This document shows, one piece after another, positions 8,363 through 16,985 of a DNA stretch of 64,000 bases. The DNA is from an uncultured Eubacteriales bacterium. Its GTDB lineage: Bacteria > Bacillota > Clostridia > Oscillospirales > QAMX01. The notes beneath the pieces are model-generated. The model was not told the DNA's origin and did not search any database. It saw nothing but the letters and a program-made list of their open reading frames with translations. The DNA is taken from contig CAKTEH010000008.1 of the NCBI GenBank assembly GCA_934546935.1, forward strand, positions 1 to 64,000, given 5' to 3'. Position numbers and translations under genes: made by a program. The first letter of the stretch is position 1. Every line of letters starts with the position of its first letter.

Positions 8363-9397
8363 TCAGTCCTCGACTTCGTCGGAATGCGCTGCGACAAATT
8401 CACGGTACTGTTCTAAATTGGAACGCAATAGCGCCGGCGTGTCGAGCTTATAGGGACAGCGGCTTGCACAGGCATTGCAGTGCAGGCAGTCCTCAATTTT
8501 CTCCATGTCTGCCTGGAATGAGCGGGTGATAAAGCGCTTGTAAGGCAGACGGCGGATCATGTAAATAACGCGCGCAGCCATATTGATTGGGATACCTACC
8601 GGGCACGGCAGGCAATAGCCGCAGCCGCGGCAGAAATCGCCGAGAAGCTCGCCGCGGTCATGTTCAATTACTGCACGCATGGCGTCGTCAAGCGCGGGCG
8701 GCGCATTGTTGTAGGAAAGCCACTCGTCCAGCTCGTGGTCATGCTGCACGCCCCAGATCGGCAGGACGTTGTCATATTGGCTCATATAGGCATATGCGGC
8801 GGCGGAATTGGTAATCAAACCGCCGGACATACCCTTCATGGCAAGGAAGCCGACGTTGCGTTCTTTACAGGCGTTGACAAGGCTGATGTCAAGATCCGTA
8901 GCCAAGTAGCTGAAAGGGAACTGCAGGCTGTCGTATAAACCGCTTTCCACCGCTTTTCGTGCCGTATCCGCACGGTGATTGGTGATGCCGATAAAACGGA
9001 TTTTCCCTTGCTTTTTCGCTTCAGCCATCGCTTCGTACAGGCCGCTGCCATCGCCAGGAAGCGGGCAGAAATCGGGGTTATGGAACTGATAGATGTCGAT
9101 ATAGTCGGTGCGCAGCATTTTTAAGCTTGTGTCCAAATCGTCCCAAAAGCCTTTAACTGTTGTCGAAGGGGTTTTTGTGGAGATAAACAGGCGCTCGCGC
9201 ACATGCTCAAACGCACAACCGAGTTTTTCTTCGCTATCGGTGTAGCCGCGTGCGGTATCAAAGAAGTTGACGCCGTTGTAAAAAGCTTTTTGCAGGATAT
9301 AGACGCTTTCTTTCAAATCTACGCGCTGGATGGGAAGGGCTCCAAAACCGTTTTTGCAGGCTTTGATGCCTGTGCGTCCTAGGGTTACATAGGTCAT
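8363..9397 (-). CDS. Aldo/keto reductase with C-terminal 4Fe-4S domain
   Basis: 344 aa. The N-terminal about 260 residues form an aldo/keto reductase barrel: NFFDTARGYTDSE (catalytic Asp and Tyr), STKTPS (Lys), YQFHNPD (His). The C-terminus carries two cysteine clusters, CRGCGYCLPCPVGI and CLHCNACASRCPY, like a bacterial-type ferredoxin domain. The substrate is unknown; electron exchange between NAD(P)H, a carbonyl substrate and ferredoxin is inference. The long frame starts at 9472 but the ATG at 9397 (MTYVTLGRTGIKA) gives the family N-terminus. A second member of this architecture lies at 45140-46087. Confidence 0.9.
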   Translation of the reverse strand: MTYVTLGRTGIKACKNGFGALPIQRVDLKESVYILQKAFYNGVNFFDTARGYTDSEEKLGCAFEHVRERLFISTKTPSTTVKGFWDDLDTSLKMLRTDYIDIYQFHNPDFCPLPGDGSGLYEAMAEAKKQGKIRFIGITNHRADTARKAVESGLYDSLQFPFSYLATDLDISLVNACKERNVGFLAMKGMSGGLITNSAAAYAYMSQYDNVLPIWGVQHDHELDEWLSYNNAPPALDDAMRAVIEHDRGELLGDFCRGCGYCLPCPVGIPINMAARVIYMIRRLPYKRFITRSFQADMEKIEDCLHCNACASRCPYKLDTPALLRSNLEQYREFVAAHSDEVED

Positions 9398-9554
9398 GGG
9401 ATTTACCTCGCTCTCTCTTTTGGATATTTTCATTATAGCAGAGGAAACACGCGCTGGCAAGCAAAATGCCATTACACTATGAAAAAGGACAAAATGACGG
9501 AAATAGTTGGGAAATACAAAGAAGAATCCAGTGAAAAAATTCCAAAAAAAACGG

Positions 9555-9583
9555 TTGACAGCGAATGGGATTTATGTTAAGAT
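9555..9583 (+). promoter_or_regulatory. Promoter of the ylxM-ffh-rpsP-khpA operon
   Basis: TTGACA, 17-base spacer, TAAGAT, ending 36 bases before the ylxM start codon. Confidence 0.88.
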
Positions 9584-9619
9584 GTAAAGCAAATAGACTT
9601 TACATTTGAGGAACGCGGC

Positions 9620-9982
9620 ATGGCAAAAGATCTTGTCAATATGAGTCTGCTTTTTGATCTGTATGGCGGCGTGCTGACGGCCAAGCAGCATGATTTTTTC
9701 CAGTATTATTACGAAGAGGATCTTTCGCTTGCAGAGATTGCCCAAAACGAGGGGATTACGCGGCAGGGCGTGCGCGACGCAATCGCCCGTGCGGAGGAAA
9801 CGCTCAGGGATATGGAAGCAAAGCTGGGGTTGGCCGGCCGGATGCGCGCATGGCGCACGGCGTCTGCCAGCTGTGCGCGGCTTGCATATGAGATTTCTGC
9901 GCTCAACCGTGAGAAGTATTTTGACGCGCGCATAGAAGAAAAAACAGCTTCGATTATCAAAATCATGGGGTCTTGTGAATAA
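9620..9982 (+). CDS. ylxM: YlxM-family helix-turn-helix protein
   Basis: 120 aa. The N-terminal half is a sigma-70 region 4-like helix-turn-helix (LTAKQHDFFQYYYEEDLSLAEIAQ, then ITRQGVRDAIARAEETL). The position directly before ffh is diagnostic for YlxM, which in streptococci modulates the signal recognition particle. The stop codon overlaps the ffh start by one base (TAATG), so the two are translationally coupled. The C-terminal half is a charged helix without a recognised motif. Confidence 0.93.
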   Translation: MAKDLVNMSLLFDLYGGVLTAKQHDFFQYYYEEDLSLAEIAQNEGITRQGVRDAIARAEETLRDMEAKLGLAGRMRAWRTASASCARLAYEISALNREKYFDARIEEKTASIIKIMGSCE

Positions 9983-11382
9983 TGGCATTTGAAAGTTTAT
10001 CTGAGCGTCTGACAAACGCGTTTAAAAAGCTGCGCAGCCGCGGCAGGCTGACGGAAAAAGATATCAATGAAGCTATGCGCGAGGTGCGTATGGCGCTGCT
10101 TGAGGCCGATGTCAACTACAAAGTCGCGCGGGATTTCATAAAGACCGTCTCCGCCCGCGCGGTAGGGGCAGATGTGCTGGAAAGCCTGACCCCCGGGCAG
10201 CAGGTTATCAAGATCGTGAATGAAGAACTCATTGCGCTGATGGGTGGGGCGAATGCAAAAATTGCAATGGCTTCCCGCCCGCCGACCATAGTGATGCTTA
10301 CGGGCCTCCAGGGTGCAGGCAAAACGACTAACGGTGCAAAACTTGCCGCCTATTTTAAGCGGCAGGGCAAGCGCCCACTGATGGCCGCCTGCGACGTTTA
10401 CCGTCCTGCTGCAATTACGCAGCTTAAAATTGCGGCCGGGAGCGTCGAGGTTCCCGTATATGAAGAAGGGCAGGGCGATCCTGTCAAAATTGCCCAGCAT
10501 GCCATTGAGCATGCGCGCAGGCATGGCAACGATCTTGTCTTTATTGATACGGCGGGCCGCCTGCATATCGACGAGCAGCTGATGGATGAACTGCGGCGTA
10601 TCCGCGATACTGTCCATCCCAACGAAATTCTTTTTTTTGCCAACGCGATGACCGGCCAGGATGCTGTGACGGCGGCAGGGGAGTTTAACGAGCAAATCGG
10701 GATCGACGGCGTATTTATGACACAGATGGATTCCGACGCCCGCGGCGGCGCTGCGCTGTCTATCCGTGCGGTAACGGGAAAGCCGATCAAGTTCATTGGC
10801 ACTGGGGAAAAGATCACTGATCCGAATAGCCTTGAACTGTTTTATCCGGACCGCATGGCCTCTCGTATTCTCGGCATGGGGGATATGCTGACGCTGATCG
10901 AAAAGGCCCAGCAGGATTTTGATGAGAAAAAGGCCGAGGAACTGGAAAAAAAGCTGCGGCAGAACAAGTTTGATCTGAATGATTATATGGATCAGCTTAA
11001 GCAGATGAAAAAGATGGGGTCTCTGCGGGATATCGCGGGGATGCTCCCGGGCGTCAAAGCTTCGCAGCTGGACAATATGAAACTTGACGACCGCCAGTTT
11101 ATACGAATGGAAGCAATTTTAACCTCCATGACGCCCTATGAGCGGGAAAATCCCGAGCAGATCAATTTCAGCCGTAAAAAACGCATTGCCGTCGGCTGTG
11201 GGCAGAAAATTGAGGATGTCAACCGGCTTTTAAAGCAGTTTGATATGATCCAACAGATGTCCCGGACGCTTGCGAAAAACGGCGGGCAGATGCCCAACTT
11301 TGCCGGAGGGATGCCGAAAATGAAACGTGGGAAAGGCCGTCCGCTTGGCGGCGGGGGCGGGAAGTTTAAGCTTCCGTTTTAA
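9982..11382 (+). CDS. ffh: Signal recognition particle GTPase Ffh (SRP54)
   Basis: 466 aa. In order: N domain helices (residues 1-85), G domain with the P-loop GLQGAGKTT near residue 108, VYRPAAITQL, FIDTAGRLHIDE, MTQMDSDARGGAAL and GTGEKITD, and a methionine-rich M domain (about 300-440) that binds 4.5S RNA and signal peptides. The C-terminal tail is basic and glycine-rich (GKGRPLGGGGGKFKLPF). It targets nascent membrane and secreted proteins to FtsY and the translocon. It is the second gene of an operon with ylxM, rpsP and khpA. Confidence 0.98.
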   Translation: MAFESLSERLTNAFKKLRSRGRLTEKDINEAMREVRMALLEADVNYKVARDFIKTVSARAVGADVLESLTPGQQVIKIVNEELIALMGGANAKIAMASRPPTIVMLTGLQGAGKTTNGAKLAAYFKRQGKRPLMAACDVYRPAAITQLKIAAGSVEVPVYEEGQGDPVKIAQHAIEHARRHGNDLVFIDTAGRLHIDEQLMDELRRIRDTVHPNEILFFANAMTGQDAVTAAGEFNEQIGIDGVFMTQMDSDARGGAALSIRAVTGKPIKFIGTGEKITDPNSLELFYPDRMASRILGMGDMLTLIEKAQQDFDEKKAEELEKKLRQNKFDLNDYMDQLKQMKKMGSLRDIAGMLPGVKASQLDNMKLDDRQFIRMEAILTSMTPYERENPEQINFSRKKRIAVGCGQKIEDVNRLLKQFDMIQQMSRTLAKNGGQMPNFAGGMPKMKRGKGRPLGGGGGKFKLPF

Positions 11383-11447
11383 TCAGGCTTAGAATCATCG
11401 CGCTATGCGATTTCTATAAAATTAAAAATACAAAAGGGGTAAAAACA

Positions 11448-11690
11448 ATGGTAAAGATCAGACTTCGCAGAGTCGGCGCCAAAAAGGCACCGTTTTACAG
11501 AGTAGTGGTCGCGGATTCCCGTTATCCGCGCGACGGTCGTTTTATCGAAGAAATCGGTACCTATAATCCAATGGTGGAGCCGTCTGCGATTAACATCGAT
11601 GGGGAAAAAGCGCTTGCATGGATTAAAAACGGCGCGCAGCCGACCGATACGGTAAAGGTGCTTCTGAAGAAGGCTGGGATTGTCGGTTAA
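11448..11690 (+). CDS. rpsP: 30S ribosomal protein S16
   Basis: 80 aa, full length. It starts MVKIRLRRVGAKKAPFYRVVVADSR and contains GRFIEEIGTYNP, both S16 hallmarks. It binds 16S rRNA early in small-subunit assembly. An AAAAGGGG ribosome binding site lies upstream. It follows ffh by 65 bases and precedes khpA by 11, the usual Firmicutes order. Confidence 0.98.
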   Translation: MVKIRLRRVGAKKAPFYRVVVADSRYPRDGRFIEEIGTYNPMVEPSAINIDGEKALAWIKNGAQPTDTVKVLLKKAGIVG

Positions 11691-11701
11691 GGAGCCGCTG
11701 C

Positions 11702-11935
11702 ATGAAAGATTTGCTCATCTATATCGTTTCGCATCTGGTCGATGAACCGGACGCAGTCGAGGTTATCGAGCGTGACGGTGAAGACGGCAGCCTTGTTTTG
11801 GAGCTGCATGTGGCGAAGGACGACATCGGCAAAGTAATCGGCCGTCAGGGCCGGATTGCAAAGGAAATCCGTACGGTGATCCGCAGCGCTTCCAACCGCG
11901 AGGGCCGCAAGGTTTCAGTGGATATTGTCGGTTGA
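11702..11935 (+). CDS. khpA: KhpA, KH-domain RNA-binding protein
   Basis: 77 aa. It is a single type II KH domain with the GxxG loop in DIGKVIGRQGRIAKEIRTVIR near residues 40-58. KhpA works with KhpB/Jag as a global small-RNA and mRNA-binding partner in Gram-positive bacteria and affects cell elongation. It has a GGAG ribosome binding site in the rpsP-khpA gap. The operon ends here, whereas in many Firmicutes rimM-trmD-rplS follow. Confidence 0.95.
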   Translation: MKDLLIYIVSHLVDEPDAVEVIERDGEDGSLVLELHVAKDDIGKVIGRQGRIAKEIRTVIRSASNREGRKVSVDIVG

Positions 11936-11943
11936 TAAACATA

Positions 11944-11986
11944 CACCCTGTCTTATGGCGTGTCCAGAGGCAGGGTGCTTTTTTAA
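11944..11986 (+). terminator. Intrinsic terminator after khpA
   Basis: CACCCTG/CAGGGTG stem (11944-11950 with 11971-11977), 20-base loop, then CTTTTTTAAG. Confidence 0.8.
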
Positions 11987-12017
11987 GAATACCTGAAAGA
12001 ATGCAATTGGAGGCGCA

Positions 12018-12455
12018 ATGGAACTTTTTGTAAGGAAATTTGAAGAACTGACAGGCCCGGAACTATATGAAATTTTAAAATTACGGGTAGATGTGTTTGT
12101 CGTTGAGCAGAAATGCCCATATCAGGAGCTTGACGGCAAAGACCAGTCTGCGCTGCATATCTTTTTACGCGATGAAGCGGGGATCGCAGCCTATTTGCGC
12201 GTGCTGGCGCCGGGGGTTTCATTTGCGGAGGCGTCGATTGGCCGCGTAATTGCGGTACGCCGGCGCTGTGGACTGGGTACCCGTATCCTGCGCGCGGGCA
12301 TCTGTGCGGCGCGGGATATATTCCATGCTGCAGCAATCCGGATTGAGGCGCAGTCTTATGCGAAGGTTTTTTATGAAAAGCAGGGATTTTATCAGGTTTC
12401 AGAAGAATTTCTGGAAGACGGGATCCCGCATATCCAGATGCTTATGGAATTTTAA
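12018..12455 (+). CDS. ElaA-like GNAT-family N-acetyltransferase
   Basis: 145 aa. It has the ElaA signature at the N-terminus (LYEILKLRVDVFVVEQKCPYQELDGKD), an arginine-rich acetyl-CoA binding loop (IGRVIAVRRRCGLGTRILRAGI, residues about 75-95, a QxxGxG-like turn) and the late IEAQSYAKVFYEKQGF motif. The acceptor substrate is unknown. GGAGG lies eight bases before the ATG. It is a single-gene unit between two terminators. Confidence 0.9.
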   Translation: MELFVRKFEELTGPELYEILKLRVDVFVVEQKCPYQELDGKDQSALHIFLRDEAGIAAYLRVLAPGVSFAEASIGRVIAVRRRCGLGTRILRAGICAARDIFHAAAIRIEAQSYAKVFYEKQGFYQVSEEFLEDGIPHIQMLMEF

Positions 12456-12494
12456 ATTGTGCATGGCGTTTCCCTTGCGTTTTTGTGCAGAATC

Positions 12495-12541
12495 AAAAGA
12501 CATCCTCCCAAACCTGATGGAGCGGGAGGATGTCTTTTCTG
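12495..12541. terminator. Bidirectional terminator between convergent genes
   Basis: A 15-bp stem AAAAGACATCCTCCC/GGGAGGATGTCTTTT (12495-12509 with 12524-12538) serves the GNAT gene rightward and the M42-like gene leftward. Confidence 0.92.
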
Positions 12542-12557
12542 TATAAAAGCAGATTTG

Positions 12558-13493
12558 TTACCATTCTTCAAGCAGACGGCATAAAAGCTGCGTTACAGTA
12601 TCGCAGTCGGAAAGCGCCGCCTTTCCTGCATGGGCGCGCAGGCCGCGAACGGCAATCGCTACGCCGCCGGTGCGGCATCCAGCGCCACCCGCCTGTACAA
12701 TTGGAAGCTCCGGGGCGATACCACAGACGGGTTTTGCACCCAGGCTGCACAGTTTTTCCAGCAGCTGCGGATCGACCGGCACGCGCCCGGCGGTCAAAAG
12801 CACATAAGCGCCTGCATTAAGGGCGATTTTTTCACTCCCGCCCGGCATGTCTTCCGCTTCTAGTGTGCTGAGGGAAATGGTATATTCAGGGCGGCACAAA
12901 TACGCCGCCGGGGCTGCGTCCCGCGCGCCGAGCGCATGCTGCGCGGCAAAGACGCAGAACAAATCGCAGTCTCCGCCGGCCTGCGCAAGCAATTCAACCA
13001 AAATTGCCGCACATAACGAACCGGTGATGGATGCGGCGTAAAGGCAGCCGCCAAGCTCACGGGCAAAGCTGGCCAACGCAAATTTTTCACCTTCGGAAAT
13101 TTCTTCGTAGGCGTCAATCAACAGGTTCTCCGATTTCAGCTCGGAGTACTCCTTTACGGCGCTTGGGAGGATGACGCCGCGGCGGCCCTGTGTCGAGGCA
13201 ACTTCGCGGCCAATCAGCGCGGCAGGTTCGCATTGACCAAGCGTAAGAAAACGGGAAAAACCGTTTGCATCGGCCTGCGTAGTCAAAAAGCCAGGTTCGT
13301 CGACGGGCGCATACAGCATAATGCGCTTTCCCTTGCCCGGGCGATGGGCAATCAGGCTGCCCTGCGGGCTATGGGAAAGCTTGATGCCGTCGTTATCATG
13401 CAGCGTTTGTGCAATGCAATCAATACGGCCCTGTTCATAGCCGGAAGGGGCTGGAATTGCAGCAAAGCGTAAAAAATTTTCTCGGACAGACAT
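12558..13493 (-). CDS. Degenerate M42-type aminopeptidase homologue (probable pseudoenzyme)
   Basis: 311 aa. The overall layout follows M42 glutamyl aminopeptidases/endoglucanases: IPAPSGYEQGR near the start, RIMLYAPVDEPGF near residue 60, and an LxxHAGKAALSDCDTVTQLL end. The metal ligands are mostly replaced: family AHMDE is APVDE here, the bridging Asp block reads SITGSLCA, the catalytic QEE block reads AAQHALGARDA, and the later Asp block reads LSTLEAED. Only the late His may persist. The protein is also somewhat short. It lies 30 bases after mrdA on the same strand and probably shares its transcript. A non-catalytic, structural or regulatory role is inference. The reading frame is intact, so this is not simple decay. 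Confidence 0.7.
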   Translation of the reverse strand: MSVRENFLRFAAIPAPSGYEQGRIDCIAQTLHDNDGIKLSHSPQGSLIAHRPGKGKRIMLYAPVDEPGFLTTQADANGFSRFLTLGQCEPAALIGREVASTQGRRGVILPSAVKEYSELKSENLLIDAYEEISEGEKFALASFARELGGCLYAASITGSLCAAILVELLAQAGGDCDLFCVFAAQHALGARDAAPAAYLCRPEYTISLSTLEAEDMPGGSEKIALNAGAYVLLTAGRVPVDPQLLEKLCSLGAKPVCGIAPELPIVQAGGAGCRTGGVAIAVRGLRAHAGKAALSDCDTVTQLLCRLLEEW

Positions 13494-13523
13494 TTATAGT
13501 ACCTCGTTTATGGAAAGGATGGT

Positions 13524-15533
13524 TTATTCTTTGCTGTTTTTCATAGGAAAATACGCGTCGAGGATATCGCGCGCGACAAGCGCGGCATTGTTGCCGGTGG
13601 CGCCATGTTCAATTACAACGGCAATGGCAATACGCGGTGATTCTGCGGGCGCGGCAAGGACAAAAATTGCGTTGGCGGTTCCGTTGGAAACTTGTGCGGA
13701 ACCGGATTTGCCCAATACAGAAACGGGATACGCCTCGAATACATGGCTTGCGGTACCATCGGCAGTAACGGAAAGCATGCCGGCCAGGATTGCCTCGAGA
13801 TTATCCTGGCTGTATACAATCTGTTCGGCAATTTCGGGATTTTTTTCATATATAAGTGCGTCATCAGACGCGGAAAGTACTTTCGAAAGGATGTGCGGCG
13901 TATAGCGCGTGCCGCCGTTTGCCAGCGTAGCTACATAAGAGGCGAGCTGCAGGGGGGTAAACAGGTTGTCAGACTGCCCAATGGCAGCCTGAAGGGTATC
14001 CCCGGGATAAAAACTGCGGCCTTGCGCCTGTCGTTCTTCCCGGCTTGCGACAACACCCTGCGCTTCCCCGCCGAGTTCAATCCCGGTATATTCCCCCAGG
14101 CCGAACAGGCGTGCATACTGTGCAATCCGGTCAATGCCGCATAACCGGCCGACTTCATAGAAGAAGCAGTTGCAGGAACCGGCAAGCGCATCACGGACGC
14201 ACAGCGGGCCATGGGTTTTACCTGTATCATTGTAGATCCAGCAGCGGTACAGGTAATCAGGGGCATAGTAGTCATATATGCCGTTGCATTCCAAAATTGT
14301 ATCTGGTTCGATGATTCCGTCGCCCAGCGCAGCGGTCGCCGTCAGCATTTTGAAGGTGGAGCCTGGCGCATAGGTACCGCCGAGCGCGCGGTTAAACATG
14401 GGCTTAAGCGGGTCTGAGAGCAGGCTGCTGTACTGCTGTGAAAAATCAGCAAGGCTGTAGCTTGGATAGGAAGCAAGCGCCAGCACTTCACCGGTGCCGA
14501 CGTCAAGGACTACGGCCGCACCGCCCGCGGCTTTCCCGTCCCCGGCGCGCAGGCTTGCAATGCGGCGGGCAAGCGAATCCTCTGCTGCGGCCTGCAAGTT
14601 CAGATCAATCGTCAGATAAATATTCCCGCCGGAATCCGCATCTGCCTGTTTCAACAGGCGCAGCGCGTTGCCCTGCAAATCCGTTTCCAATGTGCGTTCG
14701 CCGTCTGTACCGCGCAGGTAGCTTTCAAATGCGCGCTCTGCTCCATCCAGCCCGACCCGCGCATTGTAGGCATATCCTTCCCCGATATAAGTTTCCAGTT
14801 GTTCCGCAGGAATAGCGCCGACACGTCCCAGGATATGCGCGCAGTAACTGGTGTCATAAACGCGTTCATACTCCATCCCAATCTGTAAAGCACGGTAAAG
14901 TTCCCGGTTTTCTGTGACTTTGGCGATAAGCTCCATATCAATTCCACGCGCAAGGACATAGGGCGTTTTTGCGGAAAAATCGTTCTGGTAAAGTTCGTAA
15001 AAAACACCGAGGATCGCCCGCGCCTGGTTGGGGGAAAAGCGGGCCGGGATTTCATACGAGACGCATAAGGCGCGTACTGCTTCTTCCGCAGACAGCGTCG
15101 TATCTAGGCCCCGGTATTTTAAAAAGCTTTCCATTTTCTTTTGCTGCGCTGCGGCCTGATCTGAGAAGGTATACTGGAAAGGCGCGTCAGATAATGGCAT
15201 TGTGTCTTCATATGCGATTCCATGCTCAGACAAAAGCGCGAGCGCCTGATGGATAAGCGTGCACCGCCGGTCCTCATCAAAACGGGAGTATTCTAATTCC
15301 AATGTGTAAATGACATGGTTGGTTACAAGCGGCGTGCCGTTTCGGTCATAAATCCCACCGCGTGAGGCCGGGATAGTTTCGGTGCGCACGATGGTTTCGG
15401 CTTGTTGTGCCGCTGTCTGTGCCGGGGTGGGGGCATACAACCCCGCTGCTGCCGCTGCAACTGCGCAGAAGCCTGCAAGCGTCAAGGCACCGAGAATGGC
15501 AAGCCGGATTCGGCGCATATTATTGTTTTTCAT
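13524..15533 (-). CDS. mrdA: Penicillin-binding protein 2 (MrdA-type transpeptidase)
   Basis: 669 aa. It has an N-terminal membrane anchor (residues about 8-32), a PBP dimerisation/pedestal domain opening with IPASRGGIYDRNGTPL, and a transpeptidase domain with the three active-site motifs: STFK near residue 390, SCN near 450, KSG near 630. It cross-links peptidoglycan during side-wall growth with RodA and MreBCD. It overlaps the mreD 3' end by 14 bases, which supports coupling. GGAGG precedes the start. Confidence 0.95.
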   Translation of the reverse strand: MKNNNMRRIRLAILGALTLAGFCAVAAAAAGLYAPTPAQTAAQQAETIVRTETIPASRGGIYDRNGTPLVTNHVIYTLELEYSRFDEDRRCTLIHQALALLSEHGIAYEDTMPLSDAPFQYTFSDQAAAQQKKMESFLKYRGLDTTLSAEEAVRALCVSYEIPARFSPNQARAILGVFYELYQNDFSAKTPYVLARGIDMELIAKVTENRELYRALQIGMEYERVYDTSYCAHILGRVGAIPAEQLETYIGEGYAYNARVGLDGAERAFESYLRGTDGERTLETDLQGNALRLLKQADADSGGNIYLTIDLNLQAAAEDSLARRIASLRAGDGKAAGGAAVVLDVGTGEVLALASYPSYSLADFSQQYSSLLSDPLKPMFNRALGGTYAPGSTFKMLTATAALGDGIIEPDTILECNGIYDYYAPDYLYRCWIYNDTGKTHGPLCVRDALAGSCNCFFYEVGRLCGIDRIAQYARLFGLGEYTGIELGGEAQGVVASREERQAQGRSFYPGDTLQAAIGQSDNLFTPLQLASYVATLANGGTRYTPHILSKVLSASDDALIYEKNPEIAEQIVYSQDNLEAILAGMLSVTADGTASHVFEAYPVSVLGKSGSAQVSNGTANAIFVLAAPAESPRIAIAVVIEHGATGNNAALVARDILDAYFPMKNSKE

Positions 15534-16125
15534 GCTGCCTCCTTTGCATGCCGCCGCCTGACAGCGCCAGCCGGGTAATGCGGCGTGCAGGTTTGATCAG
15601 GCTTGCGCGAACAGGTTTGGCGGCATAGGGCTGGGGAGCCAGCGTGTGGAGCTTCCGGCACAGGAAAAAAAACGGATAAAAGGCCGGGATACAAAAGCCA
15701 CTCTCGACAAGTATAATCCGAAGCAGCCGGGAAGCCGGCGCGCCATAAAAAGGCAGATAATAGAACACATAGCATAAGCCTTGTGACAGGAGCAAAATAA
15801 CGGCCAGCGCACCGAGCGCAATAACCGGATGTGGGTAAAACCGGCGTCTGCAGATATGTGCAATTCCAGCTGCCGCGAAGTAATAGAAAAGAGAAAAGAA
15901 AAGCCCGGAAACAGAAATGGTATCGCATAAAATCCCAGCCCAGAGTCCGAGAAACGCGGCCGGGAGGACGCGCTCGAATATGGCTGTACAGGCAACAAGC
16001 GCCGGCATAAAATCCGGACGTACACCCAGAACGGTAAGCTTGCGGCCAAAGGCGGACTGGAATGCGAAAACACACAGAAATACAAGCGTATAAAGTGCAT
16101 ATTTGATAAAAATCCGTAGGCGCAT
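15520..16125 (-). CDS. mreD: Rod shape-determining protein MreD
   Basis: 201 aa, about five hydrophobic helices, with the MreD-like LTVLGVRPDFMPALVACTAI near residue 30 and GLWAGILCDTISV near 60. The ATG at 16125 overlaps the end of mreC, with GGAGG inside the mreC 3' end. It is an integral membrane partner of MreC in the elongasome. Order mreC-mreD-mrdA is the standard arrangement. Confidence 0.93.
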   Translation of the reverse strand: MRLRIFIKYALYTLVFLCVFAFQSAFGRKLTVLGVRPDFMPALVACTAIFERVLPAAFLGLWAGILCDTISVSGLFFSLFYYFAAAGIAHICRRRFYPHPVIALGALAVILLLSQGLCYVFYYLPFYGAPASRLLRIILVESGFCIPAFYPFFFLCRKLHTLAPQPYAAKPVRASLIKPARRITRLALSGGGMQRRQHEKQ

Positions 16126-16126
16126 A

Positions 16127-16960
16127 TCAGGCCTCCCGGAAACCGGTGACAATGTAGACCTGCTGAGCTTCATCCAGTGAAGCAAAGGGCCGGATCAGCG
16201 CATAGGCTGAAAGCGCGTGTTCTTCGAGCCCAACCTCACAGACCAGCCCGACAGCGATCCCGGCGGGATAAGCACCGCCCGCACCGGCGGTTTCAATAAC
16301 ATCGCCGACCTGTATGTCCGCATCGGTACTCAGGTAGGACAGGCGGATTAGCCCGCTGTCCTGAAGGGAAAAGCTGCTTTCCAGGATACCGGTGTCCTGC
16401 GTACGTATGCTGCGCGCCGAACAGGAGGCGCCTGCGGCTGTAATGGGAAGAAGCGTACAGGAATATTCTCCGCATTCACTGATCAGGCCGGCCAGCCCAT
16501 TAACTGTAACCACGCACATCCCGGCACTGACGCCGTCGGTGCTGCCGCAGTCGAGCGTATAGCGTTCGTCCCAACCGCCGGGAGCGGCTGCAAGCACAGC
16601 TGCCGGAAGATAATCCACGCGCCGGTCGCGCGCTTTCATGGAAAGCATCTGCCGCAGCGTCTGGTTTTCCGATTCCAGCGTACTGTACTCCCGAACTTGT
16701 GCTTCCAGCTGCGCCACGCGTGCCTGCAGCTGTGCATTTTCAGCCTCCAGTGCATCATAGCGGGCAAAGGTGTTGTAAAAGTCTGTGAAAATGGAACACA
16801 GCCTTGAAAAAAACTGTTCGCTGGATTTTGCCGCAGCCGAAGCTGCCTCACGGACAGGTGAGATTGTGCCGGCAAACGCCGCAAACAAAGTGGCTGCTGT
16901 CAGAAGCAGCGCAATGCAAAGGGAAATCAGGAAGAATCTGCTTTTCAGAAACCTGCGCAA
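16127..16960 (-). CDS. mreC: Rod shape-determining protein MreC
   Basis: 277 aa. One N-terminal membrane segment (residues about 8-30), a coiled coil (about 60-105, YDALEAENAQLQARVAQLEAQV), then the beta-rich MreC domain with VLAAAPGGWDERYTLDCGSTDGV and a C-terminal DEAQQVYIVT. The start codon is TTG at 16960 with GGAGGTGG seven bases upstream. MreC links the cytoplasmic MreB filament to the periplasmic-side synthesis machinery and activates PBP2. No mreB precedes it here; the order is zapA-maf-mreC. Confidence 0.95.
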   Translation of the reverse strand: MRRFLKSRFFLISLCIALLLTAATLFAAFAGTISPVREAASAAAKSSEQFFSRLCSIFTDFYNTFARYDALEAENAQLQARVAQLEAQVREYSTLESENQTLRQMLSMKARDRRVDYLPAAVLAAAPGGWDERYTLDCGSTDGVSAGMCVVTVNGLAGLISECGEYSCTLLPITAAGASCSARSIRTQDTGILESSFSLQDSGLIRLSYLSTDADIQVGDVIETAGAGGAYPAGIAVGLVCEVGLEEHALSAYALIRPFASLDEAQQVYIVTGFREA

Positions 16961-16985
16961 AAAACCACCTCCGCCGGGCGGTGAT

